A stretch of 40,444 bases of DNA, taken from JANMZR01 sp031383555 (GTDB taxonomy: Bacteria; Bacteroidota; Bacteroidia; Cytophagales; Spirosomataceae). This document shows positions 32,742 to 40,350 of this stretch, piece by piece. The translations under genes were made by a program, and so were the position numbers. The DNA is taken from NCBI GenBank assembly GCA_031383555.1, contig JANMZR010000252.1, positions 1-40,444 on the forward strand, given 5' to 3'. The stretch's first letter is position 1. Each line of letters opens with the position of its first letter. A model generated the notes under the pieces. It was not told where the DNA came from and did no database searches. It worked only from the letters and a program-made list of their open reading frames with translations.

Positions 32742-33707
32742 TTAACCAATTGAGGTGGCAGAATATTCTTCAATATCCACATTCACTTCTTTTAAGTTTG
32801 CGATAAATTTATTTAATTCAGCCGATGTTGGTGCTGATGATTGTGCTCCAATTTTTGTAACGGAAATAGAAGCAGCATTAATTGCATTTGTAATTGATTC
32901 TTTCCATTCTTTTCCATTTGAAATTCCTGTTGCCAAAGCTCCATTGAACACATCGCCAGCGGCAGTTGTGTCAATAACTTTTACTCTTGGCGAGTCAAAG
33001 TATTGTGAGGTAATTTGGTTAGAAAGGAAGACTCCTTTTTCGCCTAAAGTAAATATTACATTTTTTACACCTTTTAATCTCAATAAGTCTGCAGACCTGC
33101 GTAGGGGGTCTTCATCAGTTATTTCATGGCCAATTAATAGCTCAGCTTCCGATTGGTTAGGTGTAATTAAATAAAGCCCATCTAATAGTTTATCAGAAAG
33201 TTTGGTTGCAGGCGCTGGGTTAAGAATCACTTTTTTGCCATATTTCTTGGCTTTCTCTGCGATAAATTCCACTGTTTCCATAGGAATTTCAAGCTGTATC
33301 AACACCACATCAGCAAGAAGAATATATTTGTCAATATTCAATAAATCAGCTACTTGCAAGTTCATGTTAGCTCCAGGAGATACCACAATTTTGTTTTCAC
33401 CACTCTCATTTACGGTAATTAATGCTATTCCAGAAGCTTCATTTTCGTCAACTACAATTTGACTCGTATCGATACCCTCTAGCTTAAGATTTTCCAAAGT
33501 ATGCTTACCAAAAAGATCATTGCCAACCTTGGTCACAAAAGTAACATTAGCGCCCAAACGTGCTGCTGAAACTGCCTGATTTGACCCCTTTCCTCCTTGG
33601 GTCATTACGAATTTTCCTCCCAAAACAGTCTCTCCTTCTCGAGGGAATTTGTTGGTTTTCACCATCATATCCGTATTGTTACTTCCAACTATTAAAATAT
33701 TATTCAT
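32742..33707 (-). CDS. rbsK: Ribokinase (PfkB family)
   Basis: A 321-residue sugar kinase, phosphorylating ribose to ribose-5-phosphate. The PfkB N-terminal signature is GGKGSNQAVSAARLGANVTFVTKVG, and the C-terminal signature VIDTTAAGDVFNGALATG carries the anion hole and catalytic Asp. The N-terminus MNNILIVGSNNTDMMVKT is typical of ribokinases rather than fructokinases. It heads a likely unit with the NTF2-like protein and possibly nagA. No ribose transporter is present, so the substrate is inferred from the subfamily. Confidence 0.92.
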   Translation of the reverse strand: MNNILIVGSNNTDMMVKTNKFPREGETVLGGKFVMTQGGKGSNQAVSAARLGANVTFVTKVGNDLFGKHTLENLKLEGIDTSQIVVDENEASGIALITVNESGENKIVVSPGANMNLQVADLLNIDKYILLADVVLIQLEIPMETVEFIAEKAKKYGKKVILNPAPATKLSDKLLDGLYLITPNQSEAELLIGHEITDEDPLRRSADLLRLKGVKNVIFTLGEKGVFLSNQITSQYFDSPRVKVIDTTAAGDVFNGALATGISNGKEWKESITNAINAASISVTKIGAQSSAPTSAELNKFIANLKEVNVDIEEYSATSIG

Positions 33708-33944
33708 TTGGGTTTTTACTTTTTTTGAATTTTTTTTATAATTATAGATGAATAAGTAAGCAAATTGATTAGACCATACCCATTTAATTTGCTACTTCCA
33801 ATTTTTTACACAATGTACCTAATTAAATGCATTTGGTTTTAACCAATTGAAAAATTTAATCGTCTCCAGTTAAAAAAGGAGGCCTTTTTTATGTCAGAAG
33901 TTAGAATAACAATCGGACTAGTTAATAAGCTCAATTAATTTTCT
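33708..33944. other. Intergenic region between rbsK and the MORN-like gene
   Basis: 237 bp, very A+T-rich, carrying the rbsK promoter region and the end of the upstream gene. The only clear structure is a small hairpin, AAAAAAGG-agg-CCTTTTTT at 33872-33890, with A/T runs on both sides. It could act as a bidirectional terminator for the MORN-like gene. No promoter match to TAnnTTTG was found. Confidence 0.45.
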
Positions 33945-34913
33945 TTAATTTTCGGCTTCCAGTTTTTTCAAAGCTTCTTTGTTTTCGAAAATTAATTGAG
34001 CTTTTGAATCATATTCTCTAATAACAAAGGTTTCAAAGCCAGTTGAATATTTGTCTTTTTGGTACATAATTTCCTTTTTCCGTTTGCCCAAAGTGCCAAA
34101 TTCATAATAATCTATCCATTTGCCAACCTTCACATTATCATCATATTGTCCTTCAGTTTGGAGGTTGCCAGTAGGATAATAAGCAAAATAATTGCCAGAT
34201 ATTTTCCCATAATTTTTAGGAATTATCTCTTTAATTTTGGTTTTTTCAGCATCATAATAGGTAATTTGCGATTCGGCAGGGTTACCTTTTATAAAATATT
34301 GTTTGTCTAAAAGCACATAGTCATTGTCAAATTCTTTGCCGTATCGCTCCCAGCGGCCATGCTTTGTACCCAAATAGAAAAAGCCCTCTTCAACCAATTC
34401 ATCTGCTACAAACCTTTTATAGGGCCCATGCAAAATGGCAGCTTCTTCCAAGTTTTTTATAGTATTTGTACTTGTGCGCTGCATTTGAAAGTCGAACCAG
34501 CGAATTTCACGAAAATACATCGATATTTCAGCCTCATCATTCAGCACATGAAATTCTTCAGTTGTTTGCCGATTGCCATTTCCAAAAGTAGCAATCCGTT
34601 TTTCCATTTTTAAGCCTTCGTATTCGTTTTTATTTTTTAGGAATTCTTTGGCAGTTACTTTTGCTTTTTTCACCTTCAAGCCTAATTCAGGTAAGGTTTC
34701 CGTTTTGAATTTATCCGCTTTTTCTTTCGTTTCTTTTAAATTGGGAACGCCTGAAGTACTAACTCTGCCGCCCAAAAGGCCACCTTTTTTGGCTTTTGGG
34801 TCAAGCAAAGGTTTTTTATCGGTGGAAAATAAAGAAGAGTCAACCGACTGAGAATTGACAATATTTAATGAAAAAATAAAAGTGATTATAAATAATATTA
34901 TTTTCTTAAACAT
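33945..34913 (-). CDS. Secreted MORN/YwqK-like repeat protein
   Basis: A 322-residue protein with signal peptide MFKKIILFIITFIFSLNIVNSQ. From about residue 160 it has repeats of the MORN-like kind found in YwqK 'antitoxin' annotated proteins: HGPYKRFVADELVEEGFFYLGTKHGRWERYGKEFDND, then SGNYFAYYPTGNLQTEGQYDDNVKVGKWIDYYEFG. The first 150 residues are charged and not recognised (KPLLDPKAKKGGLLGGRV and a helical stretch). MORN repeats generally mediate contacts or are structural. The 'toxin-antitoxin' name used for YwqK proteins should not be taken literally here, as the protein is exported. Confidence 0.78.
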   Translation of the reverse strand: MFKKIILFIITFIFSLNIVNSQSVDSSLFSTDKKPLLDPKAKKGGLLGGRVSTSGVPNLKETKEKADKFKTETLPELGLKVKKAKVTAKEFLKNKNEYEGLKMEKRIATFGNGNRQTTEEFHVLNDEAEISMYFREIRWFDFQMQRTSTNTIKNLEEAAILHGPYKRFVADELVEEGFFYLGTKHGRWERYGKEFDNDYVLLDKQYFIKGNPAESQITYYDAEKTKIKEIIPKNYGKISGNYFAYYPTGNLQTEGQYDDNVKVGKWIDYYEFGTLGKRKKEIMYQKDKYSTGFETFVIREYDSKAQLIFENKEALKKLEAEN

Positions 34914-35070
34914 TGGAATTTAATTTATTACAAAATGCTTTTGACGTAAATTTGCAACGAAATTAATTGAAATTTATTTTTAATAGTAAAAACTGGTTAT
35001 TTTTTAACTGATTTACAATGTTATTTGAAATCAGTAACTAAATATTTTATTTAAAAGAGATTATAATATT

Positions 35071-36012
35071 TTGGAAAAAAACTCAAAAATATATATTGCA
35101 GGCCATCGTGGTATGGTTGGGTCGGCTATTTTAAGATGCTTAGAAGCAGCAGGTTATACAAATTTTATTTTAAAAACCTCAAAAGAATTAGATTTGCGAA
35201 ATCAAGAAGCCGTTTCTCGATTTTTCGAAAATGAAAAACCAGAATACGTTTTTTTAGCGGCTGCTAAAGTAGGTGGAATCATTGCTAATAACACGTACAG
35301 GGCCGATTTCTTATATGAAAACTTGGCCATTCAAAACAATGTAATTCACTCGGCCTTTGAAAATAAAGTGGAAAAGTTGATGTTTTTAGGCTCGAGCTGT
35401 ATTTACCCTAAAATGGCTGACCAACCCATGAAAGAAGACGCACTTTTGACAGGTCGTTTGGAGCAAACCAATGAGCCTTATGCAATAGCCAAAATTGCCG
35501 GCATAAAAATGTGCGAAGCCTATCGTGCACAATATGGCTGTAATTTTATTTCAGTTATGCCAACCAATTTATACGGGCCAAATGATAATTATGACCTGCA
35601 AGGCTCGCATGTTTTGCCCGCTTTAATACGAAAATTTCATGAAGCGAAAACCAATAATGCCCCCACCGTTGAGTGCTGGGGCACAGGTACGCCCATGAGG
35701 GAGTTTCTCTATGCCGACGATATGGCAGCCGCCTGTGTGTTTCTGATGGAAAACTACAACGAAGCCCAGTTTTTGAATATTGGCACAGGCACCGACCTCA
35801 GTATTAAAACATTAGCTGAATTAGTGGCCAAAATAGTTGGTTATAGTGGAGAGATAATCTGGAACATTGAAAAACCAGACGGCACACCTCGTAAACTCAT
35901 GGATAGCAGTCGATTGCATGCTTTGGGCTGGAGTCATAAAATTGAATTGGAAGAGGGGATTGGTTTGGCATATGCGGATTTTTTGGCGAATTGGGAGAGA
36001 TTAAGGTTGTGA
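35071..36012 (+). CDS. fcl: GDP-L-fucose synthase
   Basis: A 313-residue extended SDR enzyme that epimerises and reduces GDP-4-keto-6-deoxymannose to GDP-L-fucose for surface glycans. The NADP loop is GHRGMVGSAI. Catalytic residues align with the E. coli enzyme: S108 and C110 in LGSSCIYPK, and Y137/K141 in EPYAIAKIAG. The start is a TTG at 35071: the frame has a stop at 35035-35037 with no ATG between, and starting later would remove the first strand of the Rossmann fold. gmd, which makes its substrate, is not in the window. The last 78 bp have a diverged copy downstream. Confidence 0.94.
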   Translation: MEKNSKIYIAGHRGMVGSAILRCLEAAGYTNFILKTSKELDLRNQEAVSRFFENEKPEYVFLAAAKVGGIIANNTYRADFLYENLAIQNNVIHSAFENKVEKLMFLGSSCIYPKMADQPMKEDALLTGRLEQTNEPYAIAKIAGIKMCEAYRAQYGCNFISVMPTNLYGPNDNYDLQGSHVLPALIRKFHEAKTNNAPTVECWGTGTPMREFLYADDMAAACVFLMENYNEAQFLNIGTGTDLSIKTLAELVAKIVGYSGEIIWNIEKPDGTPRKLMDSSRLHALGWSHKIELEEGIGLAYADFLANWERLRL

Positions 36013-36046
36013 GGAAGATTTAAAAAGATAATGGTCAATCGGAAGT

Positions 36047-36081
36047 CCGTTGTCTGGTTGGTCGAAAAGACCAAACCACGG
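36047..36081. repeat. Palindromic repeat
   Basis: TTGGTC (36058-36063) pairs with GACCAA (36069-36074), with further pairing of CCGT at 36047-36050 and ACGG at 36078-36081. The segment GTTGTCTGGT at 36049-36058 also occurs at 30736-30745 within the nagA-cvpA palindromic cluster, so these elements appear related. Confidence 0.6.
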
Positions 36082-36113
36082 CGATGTGAATGGTTACCGA
36101 CGAAGGCGAAAAT

Positions 36114-36190
36114 ATAAAATTGAATTGGAAGAAGGAATTGGAATGGCTTACAAGGATTTTTTAGGGAATTGGTAGAGGTTGAGGTTATGA
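36114..36190 (+). pseudogene. Remnant second copy of the fcl 3' end
   Basis: This segment aligns with 35936-36012 at a constant offset of 178 bp without gaps. In the fcl frame it reads KIELEEGIGMAYKDFLGNW, then a TAG where the intact gene has a Glu codon, then RLRL and the TGA at 36188-36190. The intact gene reads KIELEEGIGLAYADFLANW in the same place. Only the last 25 codons or so survive. The copy is diverged at roughly one base in five, so it is not a recent duplication. Confidence 0.8.
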
Positions 36191-36224
36191 GTTGTTTTCC
36201 GATTTTAATTGCCATTACGTAAAA

Positions 36225-36253
36225 GGTCGGCGAGGATTTGAACTTTGCCAATC
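36225..36253 (+). repeat. Degenerate copy of the nagA-cvpA palindromic repeat
   Basis: Reads GGTCGGCGAGG then ATTTGAAC then TTTGCCAATC. It matches the reverse complement of 30748-30776 at 24 of 29 positions. The right arm has decayed so the stem no longer pairs fully. Confidence 0.65.
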
Positions 36254-36280
36254 TTACAAATACTCTATTTCTTCCTGAGT

Positions 36281-36301
36281 AGTGCTCTCGCAGAGAACAC
36301 T
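36281..36301. repeat. Short palindrome
   Basis: AGTGCTCTC (36281-36289), loop GCA, GAGAACACT (36293-36301): 8 of 9 positions pair. No T-tract follows. Confidence 0.6.
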
Positions 36302-36431
36302 GCGAAAAGAGGATTACAAACATTAACGCCAACAATAAAAGTCAAAAAGCAGAAATGAAAAGAAAGCTAAAATAAAAAATAAGGTTGGGTAACTTTTAAA
36401 AAAGCACGCCGAAGGTCGCCAAGTCCCCCAA

Positions 36432-36929
36432 ATGAGGAGAATCGGCTCGGAAGGAGTTTCGAATTTAGGACAAATTTTTTCTTTGAATTCTTCAAATTTT
36501 AGTTTTTTAAATGTATTTAGTTTTTCACAAAATGGTTTTGGAAAATATCCAATTGGTTCATTAGCAAGAACAATTGATAATAATTTATATGGATATTTAG
36601 GAAATGACTTCAATAGCTATGGAGGAATTTTTAAATTTAATCCCGAACAAAATCAATATTCAAAACAAATTGATTTTAATGGACTAAATGGTAAATTACC
36701 AGATGGCGGCTTAACCCAACGCATCTCCATAATAACCACCACAAAATCAGGCAATTGGAATGAACCAACTGTTTGGGATAATGGAGTTGTGCCTTCCAAT
36801 GCTAGTTATGTTACTATAAATGCCAATCATATTGTTGACATTGATGGTGTGCCTGTTGCAGTAAAATATGTGGAATTGAAAGGGACAGTTAATTTTGTAA
36901 ATGGCGGAAGTTTAAATTTAGCTGAATAG
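36432..36929 (+). pseudogene. Fragment of a surface protein (GloVer-like repeats plus beta-helix-type segment)
   Basis: An open frame of 165 codons without signal peptide or sorting domain. Residues about 10-92 resemble GloVer-type tandem repeats (SNLGQIFSLNSSNFSFLNVF ... GSLARTIDNNLYGYLGND ... GGIFKFNPEQNQY). Residues about 105-165 (SGNWNEPTVWDNGVVPSNASYVTINANHIVDIDG) match a module common in large T9SS-exported proteins. The first nine or so residues look like read-through from unrelated sequence. Both ends of a normal exported protein are missing, so this is most likely an internal remnant of a larger gene in the decayed region. It could be expressed, but there is no evidence for it. Confidence 0.6.
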
Positions 36930-36930
36930 T

Positions 36931-37013
36931 TATTGCCTTGGATTTTTATCATTTTCATTTCATTATTGCCTTGGATTTTTCGAATTTAATGGCTAATATT
37001 GCCTTGGATTTTT
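36931..37013 (+). repeat. Three 17-bp direct repeats at exact 33-bp spacing (iteron-like)
   Basis: TATTGCCTTGGATTTTT occurs identically at 36931-36947, 36964-36980 and 36997-37013. The 16-bp stretches between copies differ, although the first and third copies are both followed by ATCA. The last copy ends 10 bp before the ATG of the ATPase gene at 37024. Confidence 0.9.
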
Positions 37014-37023
37014 ATCAAAACAT

Positions 37024-38346
37024 ATGTATTTAGAACGTTTTGTTGATATAGAATTGGCAAATTGGCAACAATTAACCCAACGAAAGCCCCTGCTTTTGCG
37101 TGGTGCTAGGCAGGTTGGGAAGTCGTCATCTGTAAGGAATTTAGCCAAAAAGTTTGACTATTTCATCGAAATAAATTTTGATGAAAAGCCTGAATTTGGT
37201 AAAATATTCGAAAATAGTTTGAACCCTATTGAAATTTGTGAGCAATTATCAATCGCAACCAATACGCCAATCATTGAAGGACAAACCCTCTTGTTTTTAG
37301 ATGAAATTCAGGCATGTATACCTGCTATTTCGACATTAAGGTATTTTTATGAGAAAATGCCCAATTTGCATGTAATAGCTGCTGGCTCACTTTTGGAATT
37401 TGCATTGGCGGAAATACCTTCTTTTGGTGTCGGACGAATTCGCTCCCTGTTCATGTACCCGATTTCGTTTAATGAATTTTTGAACGCCAACGGTGAAAAA
37501 AGATTAATAGAACTTTTGGAAAATGCCAATTCCAAAAAGCCCTTACCTGAAATTTTCCATGAAAAATTAAAAAACTACCTCAAGAAATTTCTGATTATTG
37601 GAGGCATGCCCGAAGCTGTTAGTTCCTATATTTCCAACGGAAATTTATTAGAAGTACAGCGAGTATTGGACGACCTTATTATTTCAATAGAGGCAGATTT
37701 TACCAAATATAAAAGTAGAGTGCCTTCTGGTAGAATTAGAGAAGTATTTAATGCTGTTGTGCAGCAAGTGGGACGAAAATTTACCTATTCATACGACCAT
37801 GCCACTTTAAATAATTTACAAATAAAAGAGGCATTGGAACTGCTTAAAATGGCAGGATTGGTTTATAATGTTACACATTCTGCTGGAAATGGAATTCCGC
37901 TAGGGGCTCAAATTAACGGCAAAATACGCAAATATTTAATATTTGATACGGGTATTTTGCAAAGAATTTTAGGCCTAAATATTGCCGAATTGTTGATTGA
38001 AGATGATTTTAACATCATTAATAAAGGCAATATTGCCGAACTTTTTGTGGGTTTGGAATTATTAAAGAATTTATCTCCTTATGAAAAAAAGGATTTGTTT
38101 TATTGGCAACGTGAGGCTAAAAATAGCCAGGCAGAGGTTGATTATTTGATTCAAAAGCAAGAACAAATAGTACCAATTGAAGTAAAATCAGGCACAAAAG
38201 GCTCGATGCAAAGTCTTTATATTTTTTTAGCGGAGAAAGGAATAAAGGAAGGAGTAAGACTATCTTTGGAAAATTTTTCAGCCATAGATAAAGTGAAAAT
38301 TATGCCTCTTTATTCAGTAAAAAATTTATTAACAAATAATTTTTAG
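37024..38346 (+). CDS. AAA-type ATPase with DUF4143 and C-terminal nuclease-like domain
   Basis: A 440-residue protein. Walker A is G27-ARQVGKS34 and Walker B is LLFLDEIQ (D93-E94), followed by the family motif AAGSLLEFAL and the FNEFL segment of the AAA_14 ATPase. DUF4143 follows from about residue 200 (winged-helix and helical region). The C-terminus AEVDYLIQKQEQIVPIEVKSG is a PD-(D/E)XK-like signature (E-V-D, then P-I-E-V-K). The family is abundant and horizontally mobile in bacteria and archaea, but its function is unsettled. Immediately upstream lies an array of three direct repeats, and upstream of that a decayed region, which suggests recent arrival. Confidence 0.92.
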   Translation: MYLERFVDIELANWQQLTQRKPLLLRGARQVGKSSSVRNLAKKFDYFIEINFDEKPEFGKIFENSLNPIEICEQLSIATNTPIIEGQTLLFLDEIQACIPAISTLRYFYEKMPNLHVIAAGSLLEFALAEIPSFGVGRIRSLFMYPISFNEFLNANGEKRLIELLENANSKKPLPEIFHEKLKNYLKKFLIIGGMPEAVSSYISNGNLLEVQRVLDDLIISIEADFTKYKSRVPSGRIREVFNAVVQQVGRKFTYSYDHATLNNLQIKEALELLKMAGLVYNVTHSAGNGIPLGAQINGKIRKYLIFDTGILQRILGLNIAELLIEDDFNIINKGNIAELFVGLELLKNLSPYEKKDLFYWQREAKNSQAEVDYLIQKQEQIVPIEVKSGTKGSMQSLYIFLAEKGIKEGVRLSLENFSAIDKVKIMPLYSVKNLLTNNF

Positions 38347-38376
38347 GGCAAAACATTTAATAAACGTCAAACAAAA

Positions 38377-39477
38377 ATGACCAAAATAAAAGAAATTACT
38401 GCCTTTATGGAAGCATTGGCTCCGAGCCAATATCAGGAAGACTATGACAATGCTGGCCTTATAGTTGGTGATTCGGCGAAAGAAGTCAAAGCAATTTTGA
38501 TTTCATTGGATGTAACAGAAGCCGTTGTAAATGAGGCAATTGCAAGAGATGCTAACCTCATAATTGCTCACCACCCGATTATATTTAAAGGCCTAAAAAG
38601 GCTAAACGGTAAAAATTATGTAGAAAGAACCGTACAATTAGCCATAAAAAACGATATTGCTATTTACGCAAGCCATACCAATTTGGATCATGTGGTTGGT
38701 GGCGTCAATTGGAAAATTGGTGAAAAATTGGGGCTAAAAAACCTAAAAATATTAAGCCCAAAACCAAACACTCTTTTGAAATTAGTAACCTATGCACCCA
38801 CAAATTCTATAGAAATGGTGCTGGATTCATTGTATAATGCGGGTGCTGGCAAAATAGGTAATTATGAAAACTGCAGCTTTTCATCAATTGGCATAGGTGC
38901 TTTTACACCCAAAAATGGTGCTAAGCCCGTTATTGGCCAGATAAATATAGACGAAAAAGTAGATGAAACACGAATTGAAGTGGTATTGCCCATTCATTTG
39001 CAAAATAATGTTTTAGAGGCCTTGTTTACAGCACATCCCTATGAAGAGGTTTCCTATTATTTGATAAAACTTGAAAATTTTAATCAAGAAATTGGAGCAG
39101 GTGCCATAGGAATTTTGGAAAATGAAATGACGGAGGCTGAATTTTTGACACATTTGAAGCAAACGATGAACCTGAATATGATAAAATATACCCCTTTTCA
39201 AAAGAATAAAATAAAAAAAGTCGCTGTATGTGGCGGCGCAGGTAGTTTTTTATTGAAAAATGCTATAGCAAGTCATGCCGATGCTTTTGTTACTTCCGAC
39301 TATAAATACCACGAGTTTTTTGATGCTGAAGGTAAATTATTAATTGCTGATATTGGGCATTATGAGAGCGAGGTTTTTACTAAAGATTTGATTCATTTTC
39401 AGTTATCAAATAAATTTAGTAATTTTGCAACTCTTTTATCGGAAATAGATACAAATCCAGTAAAATATTATACTTAA
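38377..39477 (+). CDS. Nif3-like dinuclear metal centre protein
   Basis: A 366-residue protein of the YbgI/NIF3 family, often labelled 'GTP cyclohydrolase 1 type 2', though the real function is not settled. Metal ligands are in IIAHHPIIFKGLK (H65, H66), ASHTNLDHVVGG (H100, D104) and the C-terminal DIGHYESEVF (His and Glu). A PII/CutA-like insert occupies about residues 125-235, as in the longer YqfO-type members. It is 31 bp downstream of the ATPase gene and 72 bp upstream of the zinc-ribbon gene, the latter pairing being common in Bacteroidota. Confidence 0.94.
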   Translation: MTKIKEITAFMEALAPSQYQEDYDNAGLIVGDSAKEVKAILISLDVTEAVVNEAIARDANLIIAHHPIIFKGLKRLNGKNYVERTVQLAIKNDIAIYASHTNLDHVVGGVNWKIGEKLGLKNLKILSPKPNTLLKLVTYAPTNSIEMVLDSLYNAGAGKIGNYENCSFSSIGIGAFTPKNGAKPVIGQINIDEKVDETRIEVVLPIHLQNNVLEALFTAHPYEEVSYYLIKLENFNQEIGAGAIGILENEMTEAEFLTHLKQTMNLNMIKYTPFQKNKIKKVAVCGGAGSFLLKNAIASHADAFVTSDYKYHEFFDAEGKLLIADIGHYESEVFTKDLIHFQLSNKFSNFATLLSEIDTNPVKYYT

Positions 39478-39549
39478 AATGGCTTTTTTAGTATAATTGA
39501 AGAGCAGGTTGTTTTAGAAATGGTCAAAAATAATAGTTAATAAGTTAAA

Positions 39550-40296
39550 ATGGCAGAAAGTACAATTGCACAAAAATTAGAAGGTTTATTAAAACTTCAA
39601 ACTATCGATTCGGAACTTGATTCGATAAGGAAAATTAGAGGCGACTTGCCTGAAGAAGTTAGAGATTTGGAAGATGAAATCGCTGGCTACCAGACAAGAA
39701 TAGGAAAGTATGTTGCTGACTTGGAAGTTTTTGAAGAAGAGGTAAATAAGCAGAGAAACAATAGAAAAGAGGCTGAAAAACTGGTTGTTAAGTACAAAGA
39801 TCAACAGATGAACGTCCGCAATAATCGTGAGTATGATGCGATTTCAAAAGAAATTGAATTACAGGAGCTAGAAATGGAACTTGCCGATAAGCGTGCCAAT
39901 GAGACTTCTTATAAAATGACCTTGAAAAAGGATGAAATAGCGGGTACTGAAACGATATTAAGTGAAAGAGAAAAAGATTTGGAGTCGAAAACCAAAGAAT
40001 TGGACGTAATAGTATCAGAAAGTGAAGGAGATGAGACTAAATTGATGACTCAAAGGGATAAAGCACTCAAAAATGTTGAGGCTAGGTTGCTTAAATCTTA
40101 TGAAAAAATTCGTGAAAACGCTTCAAATGGCTTAGCAATTGTAACTGTGAAAAGAGGTGCATGCGGTGGATGCTTTAATATGGTTCCACCTCAACGGCAG
40201 GCTGATATAAAAGAAAAAAAGAAAATAATTGTATGTGAGCATTGCGGTAAAATATTAGCTGATGTAGAAGATATAGTTGTAGTTTCAAAAAAATAA
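39550..40296 (+). CDS. Coiled-coil C4-type zinc-ribbon protein
   Basis: A 248-residue protein. Residues about 5-190 are almost entirely charged coiled coil. The C-terminus is a zinc ribbon with cysteines C205, C208, C229 and C232 (RGACGGCFNMVPPQ and VCEHCGKIL). Members of this family are thought to bind nucleic acid. In many bacteria the gene neighbours a nif3-like gene, as here. No role is established. It ends at a strong terminator. Confidence 0.92.
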   Translation: MAESTIAQKLEGLLKLQTIDSELDSIRKIRGDLPEEVRDLEDEIAGYQTRIGKYVADLEVFEEEVNKQRNNRKEAEKLVVKYKDQQMNVRNNREYDAISKEIELQELEMELADKRANETSYKMTLKKDEIAGTETILSEREKDLESKTKELDVIVSESEGDETKLMTQRDKALKNVEARLLKSYEKIRENASNGLAIVTVKRGACGGCFNMVPPQRQADIKEKKKIIVCEHCGKILADVEDIVVVSKK

Positions 40297-40315
40297 GTTC
40301 GAAATTAGTTTTAAG

Positions 40316-40350
40316 AAGCCAAACTTTTTTATTAAAGTTTGGCTTTTTTT
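40316..40350 (+). terminator. Intrinsic terminator after the zinc-ribbon gene
   Basis: AAGCCAAACTTT (40316-40327) pairs with AAAGTTTGGCTT (40334-40345) over a 6-nt loop and is followed by TTTTTT. It lies 20 bp after the stop codon at 40296. Confidence 0.88.

Larger units (their letters stand above)
36013..36431. other. 419-bp decayed intergenic region with palindromes and gene remnants
   Basis: No intact gene. The stretch contains a hairpin at 36047-36081, a diverged second copy of the fcl 3' end (36114-36190), a degenerate copy of the nagA-cvpA palindrome (36225-36253) and another palindrome (36281-36301). A short sequence reminiscent of C-rich palindromes (AAGTCCCCCAAATGAGGAG) lies at about 36418-36436. 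It reads as a scar of repeated insertion, duplication and deletion. Confidence 0.65.

Noticed and set aside
33945..34913. Toxin-antitoxin role for the YwqK/MORN-like protein
   Set aside because: The 'antitoxin' name comes from automatic annotation of the repeat family. This protein has a signal peptide and no toxin partner.
36931..37013. CRISPR array
   Set aside because: Only three 17-bp repeats with 16-bp spacers, shorter than CRISPR repeats and spacers, and no cas genes are in the window.
36926..37033. Open frame through the 33-bp repeats, giving 11-residue repeats IALDF...
   Set aside because: The 33-bp period keeps any frame, but there is no start codon, a stop precedes it closely, and only 17 of 33 bp are conserved. 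A DNA-level function is a better explanation than a coding repeat.
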